A program made the translations under genes and the position numbers. From an uncultured Acetatifactor sp. (GTDB lineage: Bacteria > Bacillota > Clostridia > Lachnospirales > Lachnospiraceae): a stretch of 5,074 nt of DNA. This document shows, in pieces, positions 1 through 5,074 of this stretch (position 1 is the stretch's first letter; each line of letters opens with the position of its first letter). The notes beneath the pieces were generated by a model. The model was not told the origin of the DNA. It saw only the letters and a list, made by a program, of their open reading frames with translations, and made no database searches. The stretch covers positions 1 through 5,074 of the forward strand of contig CAOOJO010000246.1 in the NCBI GenBank assembly GCA_948496895.1, written 5' to 3'.

Positions 1-311
1 CCGAGAGGCGGCCGTCCTCCTTCAGCCACATATTCAATAAAACCCTCCATGAGCATCATGGCTTCGTCCAGGAGACCGGCACGGGAGTGAGGGTGTCTGG
101 CGTGTACGAGGATCATGTGACGGAGATGAACATGGTCTACGACCCCTCCCACCCGGACGCGGACGAGAACGGCTATGTGACATACCCCAATGTGAACATC
201 ATTACCGAGATGACCAATATGATAGACGCCAGCCGGGCCTATGAGGCGAATGCCACCGCGTTCAACGCCTCGAAGGCTATGGCCCAGAGGGGGCTGGAGA
301 TAGGCTCATAA
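1..311 (+). CDS. flgC: Flagellar proximal rod protein FlgC (C-terminal part, 5' end outside window)
   Basis: FlgC is a subunit of the proximal rod, exported by the flagellar type III system and stacked above the MS ring. The reading frame is open from the left edge, with its first whole codon at position 3, and about 102 residues are visible before the TAA at 309-311. The visible part holds the FlgC signature VYDPSHPDADENGYV, then the YPNVNIITEM stretch, and ends in the rod/hook-family C-terminal helix (MIDASRAYEANATAFNASKA...LEIGS) that forms the coiled-coil core of axial proteins. A GTG at 87 could be mistaken for a start, but it lies inside the conserved GVRVSG segment and the frame continues upstream, so it is an internal valine. 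The N-terminal rod domain is missing only because the window begins inside the gene. fliE follows after 65 bp. flgB is expected upstream. Confidence 0.95.
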   Translation, partial: ERRPSSFSHIFNKTLHEHHGFVQETGTGVRVSGVYEDHVTEMNMVYDPSHPDADENGYVTYPNVNIITEMTNMIDASRAYEANATAFNASKAMAQRGLEIGS

Positions 312-359
312 GCCTCGGAAGCCTATAGACGCCGTGCGGGAGCGCGGAAATAGTGAGTG

Positions 360-365
360 AAGGAG
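360..365 (+). promoter_or_regulatory. Ribosome binding site of fliE
   Basis: AAGGAG lies 11 bases before the ATG at 377. The spacing is somewhat long. It still favours this ATG over the in-frame GTG at 353, which lies upstream of this site and has no comparable purine-rich sequence in front of it. Confidence 0.6.
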
Positions 366-376
366 ACATACATATT

Positions 377-730
377 ATGGATTTAGCGGCGATAACAGGT
401 CTGGACAGGGTTTCGGGCCTAAGGGGCGTATCCTCCCCGGAGGGCGTGGAGCGCACATCCCTGACTGGAACCCTGACGGAGAAAGAGGAGAAGGTTGAAG
501 GCAGTCTGTTCGATGCCTTCCTGAACAGCGCTATAGACAATATAAAGACGACGAACAGCTATCTCTCCAGGGCGGAGGACGAACAGATTAAGTTTGCCAT
601 GGGCGAGACGGAGAATTTCCATGATCTGACCATAGCCCTGCAGAAGGCCTCCACAGCCCTACAGTACACAGTGGCTGTCCGGGACAGACTGCTGGATGCC
701 TACAAGGAACTGATGCAGATGCAGATCTGA
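377..730 (+). CDS. fliE: Flagellar hook-basal body protein FliE
   Basis: FliE links the MS ring (FliF) to the proximal rod and is one of the first substrates of the flagellar export gate. The protein is 117 residues, close to the usual 95-115. The first 40 or so residues are variable and charged, as is normal for FliE. The conserved half starts near SLFDAFLNSAIDNI (about 43-56). It continues through the family block FHDLTIALQKASTALQYTVAVR (about 81-102) and ends in LLDAYKELMQMQI, the typical FliE C-terminus. I chose the ATG at 377, which has AAGGAG upstream. An in-frame GTG at 353 would add eight residues (MSEGDIHI) encoded partly by the ribosome binding site itself, so it is unlikely. The gene sits 65 bp after flgC and 77 bp before fliF, in the same operon order as other Firmicutes. 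Confidence 0.95.
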   Translation: MDLAAITGLDRVSGLRGVSSPEGVERTSLTGTLTEKEEKVEGSLFDAFLNSAIDNIKTTNSYLSRAEDEQIKFAMGETENFHDLTIALQKASTALQYTVAVRDRLLDAYKELMQMQI

Positions 731-740
731 CGCGGCTTTC

Positions 741-765
741 CTTGTCGCGCATGCGCGCGGACGGG
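741..765 (+). other. GC-rich hairpin in the fliE-fliF gap
   Basis: The 77-bp gap between fliE and fliF contains the perfect 12-bp palindrome CGCGCATGCGCG at 746-757. As RNA, the better fold is a stem of 744-750 with 755-762, with one bulged G at 759 and the four-base loop AUGC. It can be extended outward by C741-G765 and two U-G pairs. There is no T-run after it, so it does not look like an intrinsic terminator. It ends about 28 bases before the fliF ribosome binding site. It could mark an mRNA processing or stability site, but that is inference. Confidence 0.55.
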
Positions 766-793
766 CATGAAAGTCAGGAATTTTGAAATGACT

Positions 794-800
794 AGGAGAG
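794..800 (+). promoter_or_regulatory. Ribosome binding site of fliF
   Basis: AGGAGAG starts 14 bases before the fliF ATG at 808, leaving 9 bases between AGGAG and the start codon. It is a strong site that fixes the start of fliF. Confidence 0.8.
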
Positions 801-807
801 AAGCACC

Positions 808-2424
808 ATGGCTGACAAGCTAAAAGAGATACCGGGCAAAGCGCTGGAATGGTGGAATAAGTTCACGAGCAGGCAGAAGACGATTATCATTGGAATCGTG
901 GCTGTGGTCATATTCACTTTTGCCATCATCGTATACGCGTTTTCCAGACCCCAGTACGCAAGGCTCGGGACCTATGAGAGCAGCAAGACCGCTGCAGAAA
1001 TTGTAAAGATATTGGATGATGCCGGCATTACGCACAAAGAGAGCACGGACGCTATGACGATCGATGTGCTGAGCAATCAGCTGGCCCAGGCCAATATGGC
1101 GATTGCCTCGGATGGGTATGTGCCGGACAGCCTGAAATACACCGATATCGTAGAGACGGGCATGTCCATCACGTCTGCGGACCGTGAGGCCATGCAGACG
1201 ACCTTCTACGAGCGCCAGCTGGAGTACCTGTTCGCCGATACCATGCCGGTAAAGGATGTGAAGGTCAAAATCAACAGGGCATCCAATTCCGGGAGGCTCA
1301 GCGATTCCGATACGGAGGCCTACGCCACCATCAAGGTGACGGTGACGGATGATTTCAACGCAGCCAACGCCACGGCCATGGCCAAGGCTGCGGCTACCGC
1401 GCTGGGCAATGACAGCACGGCGAACATCACTATCATAGATCAGAATTCCAACCTGCTGTTCGCGGGAGGGGACGATTACTCCTCCATGGGAATCGCCAAT
1501 TCCATGCAGGAGCTCCAGACCCAGGCGGAGGCCATGGTGACCAATCAGGTGAAGAAGGTTCTGATTGGCACGAAGCAGTTCAATGAAGTGGAAGTGAGCA
1601 GTCATCTTTCTGTGGATTTTTCCGATTATCGACAGAAGGTGACTGAGTACTATGCCAATGAGGGCCGGGAGACCGGCATGCCCAGCCATGAGGATACCTT
1701 TAGCTACGAAAGCGACGGCGTGCAGGGGGGACTACCCGGCACGGACTCCAATACGGAGAATACCACCGGCTATGATTATCTGGGGACAGGCGGCGGCAGC
1801 AGCTCTCAGGAGGAGCACAGCATAGATTATCAGAATAATATGTCTGAGACAGAGACCCTCACTCCTGCAGGGAGCATTGATTACGATAATTCCTCCATAT
1901 CGGTAGCATTGATCAAGTATCGCGAATATTTTGAAGAGAATGTGGAGAGACAGGGCCTTCTGGAGGGGATTACCTGGGAAGAGTTCAAAGAGGCCAACAG
2001 GGAGGACATCAAGCAGGAAGTGGACGCGGATGTGATCCAGATGGTGGCCTATGCCAGCGGAATCGATGCCAGCAGGGTGGTAGTCGTCTCCTATGAGTCC
2101 CCCCTGTTCCATGACAAGGAGGGCTTTTTCGAGACCGTAGACACCACGGACATCCTGAGCATCGTAATGATCATACTGATTCTGGGGCTGCTGGCCTTCG
2201 TGATTCTGCGGAGCATGGGTTCGAAGAAGAAGAAGGCAGTGGAGGAGGAGCCGGAGCTGTCCGTGGAGGATATGCTGCAGTCCACGCCTCCTGAGCCTGA
2301 GGTGGATAACATCGATGTGGAGACCAAGTCCGACACCCGCAAGATGGTGGAGAAATTCGTGGACGAGAATCCGGAAGCGGCGGCGAACCTGCTGCGCAAC
2401 TGGCTGAACGAGGACTGGAACTGA
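808..2424 (+). CDS. fliF: Flagellar MS-ring protein FliF
   Basis: FliF oligomerises into the MS ring, the inner-membrane base on which the rotor, rod and export gate are built. The protein is 538 residues, normal for the family. A first membrane helix lies at about 25-45 (TIIIGIVAVVIFTFAIIVYAF), followed by SRPQYARLG. Ring-building motifs follow: RBM1 at about 50-110, RBM2 (YscJ-like) at about 122-218, and RBM3 with its inserted beta-collar at about 226-430. The collar carries GGLPGTDSN (308-315 region), which matches the conserved GVPGxxSN-type motif, then a flexible GGGSSS linker. A second membrane helix lies at about 448-469, followed by the basic stop-transfer run SKKKK. The cytoplasmic tail ends in DTRKMVEKFVDENPEAAANL and LRNWLNEDW, the FliG-binding segment. 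The start is the ATG behind AGGAGAG. RBM2 is diverged from the textbook form: the usual ELARTI and VHL segments read YLFADTM and VKI. fliG, its binding partner, follows 18 bp later. Confidence 0.97.
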   Translation: MADKLKEIPGKALEWWNKFTSRQKTIIIGIVAVVIFTFAIIVYAFSRPQYARLGTYESSKTAAEIVKILDDAGITHKESTDAMTIDVLSNQLAQANMAIASDGYVPDSLKYTDIVETGMSITSADREAMQTTFYERQLEYLFADTMPVKDVKVKINRASNSGRLSDSDTEAYATIKVTVTDDFNAANATAMAKAAATALGNDSTANITIIDQNSNLLFAGGDDYSSMGIANSMQELQTQAEAMVTNQVKKVLIGTKQFNEVEVSSHLSVDFSDYRQKVTEYYANEGRETGMPSHEDTFSYESDGVQGGLPGTDSNTENTTGYDYLGTGGGSSSQEEHSIDYQNNMSETETLTPAGSIDYDNSSISVALIKYREYFEENVERQGLLEGITWEEFKEANREDIKQEVDADVIQMVAYASGIDASRVVVVSYESPLFHDKEGFFETVDTTDILSIVMIILILGLLAFVILRSMGSKKKKAVEEEPELSVEDMLQSTPPEPEVDNIDVETKSDTRKMVEKFVDENPEAAANLLRNWLNEDWN

Positions 2425-2425
2425 C

Positions 2426-2435
2426 AAGGGAGAGG
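2426..2435 (+). promoter_or_regulatory. Ribosome binding site of fliG
   Basis: AAGGGAGAGG lies in the 18-bp gap after the fliF stop and ends 7 bases before the fliG ATG. Its closeness to the fliF stop codon suggests translational coupling of the two partner proteins. Confidence 0.75.
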
Positions 2436-2442
2436 TACATAT

Positions 2443-3465
2443 ATGCCAAATAGTGCGACAAGCGAAATGGGATTCAAGGGGGTGCAGAGAGCGGCCATCC
2501 TGCTGATTTCCCTGGGGCCGGAACGCTCTGCCGGTATTTTCAAGCATTTAAAAGAAGAAGAGATTGAGGAGATGACGCTGGAGATAGCCAATATCAGAAG
2601 CGTGACGCCTCAGGTGAAGGAAGCGGTCATTACGGAATTCTATGAGCTGTGCCTGGCCCAGCAGTACATTGCGGAGGGCGGCATCGGTTATGCCAAGGAT
2701 TTGCTGGAGAAGGCCCTTGGCTCCGAGAAGGCCATGGATGTCATCGGCAAGCTGACGGCGTCTCTGCAGGTGAAGCCTTTCGAATTCGTGCGCAAGACGG
2801 ATGCCACCCAGCTTATCAACTTCATTCAGGACGAACATCCTCAGACCATCGCCCTGATACTGTCCTACCTGGCTCCTGGCCAGGCGGCGCTGGTGATGTC
2901 TGCCCTGCCGCCGGAGAGACAGGCCGATGTGGCCAGGCGTATCGCCGTCATGGACCGCACCAGCCCGGATATCATCAAGGAGGTGGAGAAGGTGCTGGAG
3001 TCCAAGCTGGCAAGCCTTGTGAACCAGGACTACACCATCATCGGCGGCGTGGACGCTGTGGTGGAAATCCTGAATACGGTGGATCGGGGCACAGAGCGCC
3101 ATATCATGGAGACCCTGGAGGTGGAAGCGCCGGAGCTGGCCGAGGAGATTCGGAAGAAGATGTTCGTCTTCGAGGATATCCTGCTTTTGGACGACAGGGC
3201 CATCCAGCGCGTGCTGCGTGACGTGGAGAACAACGACCTGACCATGGCCATGAAGAGCACCAAGGACGAGGTGAAGGAGGCAATCTTCAACAACATGTCC
3301 AAGCGTCTGGCCGTGATGATCAAGGAGGATATGGACTTCATGGGTCCTGTGCGCATGAAGGATGTGGAGGAAGCCCAGCAGAAGATCGTCAATGTCATCC
3401 GGAAACTGGAGGATGCCGGTGAAATCGTGATTTCCAGAGGCGGAGGTGACGAAATCGTTGTCTAG
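2443..3465 (+). CDS. fliG: Flagellar motor switch protein FliG
   Basis: FliG sits on the cytoplasmic face of the MS ring. It binds FliF through its N-terminal domain and FliM through its middle domain, and its C-terminal domain meets the stator to produce torque and set rotation direction. The length of 340 residues is typical. The N-terminal domain (about 5-105) begins GFKGVQRAAILLISLG. The middle domain carries the EHPQ motif (131-134), followed by TIALILSYL. The Gly-Gly hinge is at 201-202 (GGVDAVVEIL) and the MFVF motif at 240-243. Aligned by eye to E. coli FliG with a constant offset of 7, the torque residues are all retained: K271 (K264), R288 (R281), E295 (D288, conservative), D296 (D289) and R304 (R297). 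The end EEAQQKIVNVIRKLEDAGEI is highly conserved. The last bases of the gene also hold the fliH ribosome binding site, and the two genes overlap by 8 bp. Confidence 0.98.
   Translation: MPNSATSEMGFKGVQRAAILLISLGPERSAGIFKHLKEEEIEEMTLEIANIRSVTPQVKEAVITEFYELCLAQQYIAEGGIGYAKDLLEKALGSEKAMDVIGKLTASLQVKPFEFVRKTDATQLINFIQDEHPQTIALILSYLAPGQAALVMSALPPERQADVARRIAVMDRTSPDIIKEVEKVLESKLASLVNQDYTIIGGVDAVVEILNTVDRGTERHIMETLEVEAPELAEEIRKKMFVFEDILLLDDRAIQRVLRDVENNDLTMAMKSTKDEVKEAIFNNMSKRLAVMIKEDMDFMGPVRMKDVEEAQQKIVNVIRKLEDAGEIVISRGGGDEIVV
3442..3449 (+). promoter_or_regulatory. Ribosome binding site of fliH, inside the end of fliG
   Basis: GGAGGTGA is a near-perfect match to the anti-Shine-Dalgarno sequence and ends 8 bases before the TTG at 3458. 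The GTG within this motif (3446) would be an alternative in-frame start, but it would use up the binding site and has only the weaker AGAGG at 3436-3440 in front of it. The site therefore decides for TTG. Confidence 0.75.
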
Positions 3466-4303
3466 TAATCTGGTAAAGCAGTTCTTCATGACATTGCCCG
3501 AGGACAAGGAGAAGCTTGTCATCGACAATAACGACCGCATCCGCAAACGTCTGGAAGCCCTTTCCAGAAGCCAGGGGGATCCGGAGGGCGGGTTCGTGTC
3601 CGGGCTTGCCATAGCGGATGTGATAGAAGCGCCGGAGGAAGGCGCCGGAAACGTCATCAAGGCCCAGGACGAGGCAAAGGAGCTTTTGGAGCGGACAAGG
3701 GCTGAGGCCCAGGAGCTGCGGGCCCAGGCCCAGGAGGAGGCACAGCGCATCCTGGAGGAGGCAAAAGCCCAGGCCCAGGCCGAGAGACAGCAGGTGCTGG
3801 AGCAGGCAAAGCAGCAGGGATACATGGAGGGCATGAGCAAGGCCCAGGCCCATGAGGGCGCCATGGAGCAGGAATACCTGGAGAAGGGCCGTCAGCTGGA
3901 GGAGGAATACCAGCAGCAGATAGATATGCTGGAGCCCAATCTGGTGGACGCGATTACGGGGATTTATGAGCATATCTTCCATGTGGAGCTGTCCTCCTAC
4001 CGGGAGATACTGACCAGCCTGATTTCGGATGTGCTGCACAGACTGGACGGGAGCAGAAGCTTTATCATCCATGTGTCGAAGGAGGATTACGCCTATGTCA
4101 ACATGCAGAAGAAGCAGATGCTGGCAGGGGCCGTGTCCGAGAGCGTCAGCGTGGACGTGGTGGAGGATGCCTCCGTTGGCCGCAACGAGTGCATGATTGA
4201 GACGGAGAACGGCATATTCGACTGTGGGCTGGGCACTCAGCTTTCAGAGCTGAAAAAGCGGCTGACATTGCTGTCATGGTCTAAGTGCGAAGGAAATAAC
4301 TAA
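3458..4303 (+). CDS. fliH: Flagellar export ATPase regulator FliH
   Basis: FliH dimers bind the ATPase FliI, hold it inactive in the cytoplasm and tether it to the export gate and the C ring. They correspond to the peripheral stalk of F/V-type ATPases. From the TTG start the product is 281 residues, within the usual range. The beginning, SSNLVKQFF...VIDNNDRIRKRLE, is of the kind seen in Clostridia FliH. A long Ala/Gln/Glu-rich coiled coil spans about 65-155, with a single GxxxG (GYMEG, 121-125) where many FliH proteins have several. The C-terminal domain (about 160-275) carries ISDVLHRL, FIIHVSKEDY and ECMIETENGIFDCGLGTQL, matching the FliH/YscL/V-ATPase E-subunit type fold. Alternative starts are GTG 3446 (285 residues) and ATG 3488. 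The latter has no ribosome binding site. Overlap with the end of fliG implies coupled translation. The partner gene fliI follows after a structured 103-bp gap. Confidence 0.93.
   Translation: MSSNLVKQFFMTLPEDKEKLVIDNNDRIRKRLEALSRSQGDPEGGFVSGLAIADVIEAPEEGAGNVIKAQDEAKELLERTRAEAQELRAQAQEEAQRILEEAKAQAQAERQQVLEQAKQQGYMEGMSKAQAHEGAMEQEYLEKGRQLEEEYQQQIDMLEPNLVDAITGIYEHIFHVELSSYREILTSLISDVLHRLDGSRSFIIHVSKEDYAYVNMQKKQMLAGAVSESVSVDVVEDASVGRNECMIETENGIFDCGLGTQLSELKKRLTLLSWSKCEGNN
3661..3848 (+). repeat. In-frame GGCCCAGG repeats in the FliH coiled-coil region
   Basis: Six perfect copies of GGCCCAGG start at 3661, 3706, 3721, 3727, 3772 and 3841. All spacings are multiples of three (45, 15, 6, 45 and 69), so the copies encode the recurring AQ / EAQ / KAQ units of the coiled coil. 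Two neighbouring copies overlap (3721 and 3727). This is a low-complexity coding tract, not a mobile or CRISPR repeat. Confidence 0.7.
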
Positions 4304-4342
4304 GCTCGATAGTACCTCGCTAAGTGATTTCAGGCTTCGCAC
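4285..4342 (+). other. Long-range stem across the fliH stop codon
   Basis: GTGCGAAGGAAAT (4285-4297) is complementary over all 13 bases to ATTTC (4327-4331) plus CTTCGCAC (4335-4342), with a three-base bulge at 4332-4334. The 29-base loop holds the fliH TAA (4301-4303). Ribosomes ending fliH would disrupt the 5' arm, so the stem could only form after they leave. The function is unknown. The pairing is seen in the sequence, but its formation in the cell is inference. Confidence 0.45.
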
Positions 4343-4376
4343 AGAAGAATGCCCGAAGCGCATGGGCATTCTTCTG
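4342..4376 (+). promoter_or_regulatory. Perfect 13-bp hairpin in the fliH-fliI gap (terminator-like, no U-tract)
   Basis: CAGAAGAATGCCC (4342-4354) and GGGCATTCTTCTG (4364-4376) are perfect inverted repeats around the 9-base loop GAAGCGCAT. The stem lies 38 bases after the fliH stop and 14 bases before the fliI ribosome binding site. No run of T follows (the next bases are GATATTGATTCC), so it is a poor intrinsic terminator. More likely roles are an mRNA processing or 3'-end-protecting structure for the upstream message, or a partial attenuator before fliI. I see no promoter in the gap. Confidence 0.7.
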
Positions 4377-4390
4377 GATATTGATTCCTT

Positions 4391-4397
4391 AAGGAGG
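4391..4397 (+). promoter_or_regulatory. Ribosome binding site of fliI
   Basis: AAGGAGG is a full-strength site placed 9 bases before the TTG at 4407. An ATG at 4399 is out of frame with fliI and too close to the site to be used, so this motif supports the TTG start. Confidence 0.85.
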
Positions 4398-4406
4398 AAT
4401 GATTCT

Positions 4407-5074
4407 TTGCGACAGGTTACCGTAGACTTCGCAAAATATGATAGATTACACGAGGATGTCTTCTATAAGAAGAAGGGCAAGGTCGTCAATGTGGTGGGGC
4501 TGACCATCGAGTCCGCCGGGCCTGATTCCAGGCTGGGCGATATCTGCGAGATTGTGCCGGAGGGCGGTGAGAAGCCGATCCTGGCCGAGGTGGTAGGCTT
4601 CAAGGACAGGAAGACCCTGCTGATGCCCTACGACAATGTGGACGGCATCGGATTGGGCTGCATCGTGGAGAACACAGGCAATCCCCTGCGGGTGCTGGTC
4701 AGTGAAAACCTGCTTGGCAAGGCGTTGAACGGGCTGGGGATTCCGGTGGACGGTACACATTTTGACGGCGTGCCGTACCTGGTGGAGGCCGCGCCCCCTG
4801 ACCCAATGAGCCGGAAGATCATCGATTCCGTGCTGCCTCTGGGCGTAAAGGCCGTGGATGGCCTGATTACGGTGGGCAAGGGCCAGCGTATCGGCATTTT
4901 TGCCGGTTCCGGCGTGGGCAAGTCCACTCTGATGGGCATGTTCGCCCGCAATACCAAAGCAGACATTAATGTCATCGCGCTGATTGGGGAGCGGGGCAGG
5001 GAGGTACGGGAATTCATAGAGCGTGATTTGGGCGAGGAAGGGATGCGCCGCTCGGTGGTGGTAGTGGCCACCTC
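4407..5074 (+). CDS. fliI: Flagellum-specific ATPase FliI (N-terminal half, 3' end outside window)
   Basis: FliI is the hexameric ATPase of the flagellar type III export apparatus. It works with FliH and FliJ at the membrane gate to unload chaperones and help export rod, hook and filament proteins. The frame is open from 4407 to the right edge (222 whole codons plus two bases); the family is about 430-450 residues, so roughly half is visible. The N-terminal beta-barrel domain runs over about 20-95, followed by the segment LGIPVDG and PPDPMSRKIIDSVLPLGVKA. The Walker A loop is AGSGVGKS (166-173, K172). GERGREVREF (194-203) contains the catalytic glutamate E195, 23 residues after the lysine as in Salmonella FliI (K188/E211). 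The N-terminus is about 16 residues shorter than in Salmonella. No ATG or GTG lies in frame near the beginning, and TTG behind AAGGAGG is the only supported start. It differs from F1 ATPase beta by the FliI-type GERGREV motif and the operon context. Confidence 0.96.
   Translation, partial: MRQVTVDFAKYDRLHEDVFYKKKGKVVNVVGLTIESAGPDSRLGDICEIVPEGGEKPILAEVVGFKDRKTLLMPYDNVDGIGLGCIVENTGNPLRVLVSENLLGKALNGLGIPVDGTHFDGVPYLVEAAPPDPMSRKIIDSVLPLGVKAVDGLITVGKGQRIGIFAGSGVGKSTLMGMFARNTKADINVIALIGERGREVREFIERDLGEEGMRRSVVVVAT

Noticed and set aside
87..311. A short 74-residue gene starting at GTG 87
   Set aside because: The frame is open to the left edge and the GTG codes for a valine within the conserved GVRVSG stretch of FlgC, so it is part of a longer gene cut by the window.
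353..376. GTG 353 as the start of fliE
   Set aside because: It has no good ribosome binding site in front, and the added codons would overlap the AAGGAG that serves the ATG at 377.
312..376. A promoter or structured RNA in the flgC-fliE gap
   Set aside because: Only a short direct repeat (AAGCCT at 310-315 and 319-324) and weak GC pairing are visible. I see no convincing -35/-10 pair or sigma-28-type sequence.
820..1689. 289-codon open frame on the minus strand inside fliF
   Set aside because: It is fully antisense to fliF, with a His/Gly/Leu/Arg-rich product and no family signature. I treat it as a shadow of fliF codon use.
2649..3221. 190-codon plus-strand frame inside fliG
   Set aside because: The product is Gly/Pro/Arg/His-rich with no domain and lies out of frame within a fully conserved FliG. 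It is a shadow frame.
2548..3864. 438-codon open frame on the minus strand across fliG and fliH
   Set aside because: It lies entirely opposite two strongly conserved genes. Its product is a low-complexity mix rich in Ser, Ala, Trp, Leu and His with no recognisable domain, and it is explained by the codon bias of the plus-strand genes.
4342..4376. The fliH-fliI hairpin as a standard Rho-independent terminator ending the operon
   Set aside because: No T-run follows the stem, and fliI continues in the same direction with a strong ribosome binding site and no visible promoter of its own.

Overview
The whole window is one plus-strand block of flagellar basal-body and export genes: the end of flgC, then fliE, fliF, fliG and fliH, then the first part of fliI, which runs off the right edge. 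All genes point the same way. Gaps are 65 bp or more at flgC-fliE (65), fliE-fliF (77) and fliH-fliI (103). fliF-fliG is separated by 18 bp, and fliG-fliH overlap by 8 bp. No stretch over 300 bases lacks a gene. I see no mobile element, tRNA, rRNA, CRISPR array or foreign-looking insert.

The order flgC-fliE-fliF-fliG-fliH-fliI is that of the large fla/che-type operon of Firmicutes. The strong AGGAGG-like ribosome binding sites, the GTG/TTG-tolerant starts, the single-membrane style and the moderately GC-rich codon use point to a motile Clostridia member. Lachnospiraceae is my best guess, by inference from protein style rather than a search. flgB should lie just upstream, and the rest of fliI followed by fliJ just downstream.

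The proteins form one assembly line at the cell membrane. FliF builds the MS ring in the membrane. FliG docks on the cytoplasmic tail of FliF and forms the rotor part of the switch. FliE joins the MS ring to the rod, and FlgC is a proximal rod subunit. FliH and FliI are the stator-like regulator and the ATPase of the flagellar type III export gate, which delivers rod, hook and filament subunits.

The gene content is ordinary and I do not see an undescribed system. Points worth a second look are mostly non-coding or translational. The 103-bp fliH-fliI gap carries a perfect 13-bp hairpin with no U-tract, a second long-range stem that includes the fliH stop codon, and a possible competing pseudoknot. 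fliH and fliI both appear to start with TTG behind very strong Shine-Dalgarno sequences, whereas fliE, fliF and fliG use ATG. A GC-rich hairpin sits between fliE and fliF.
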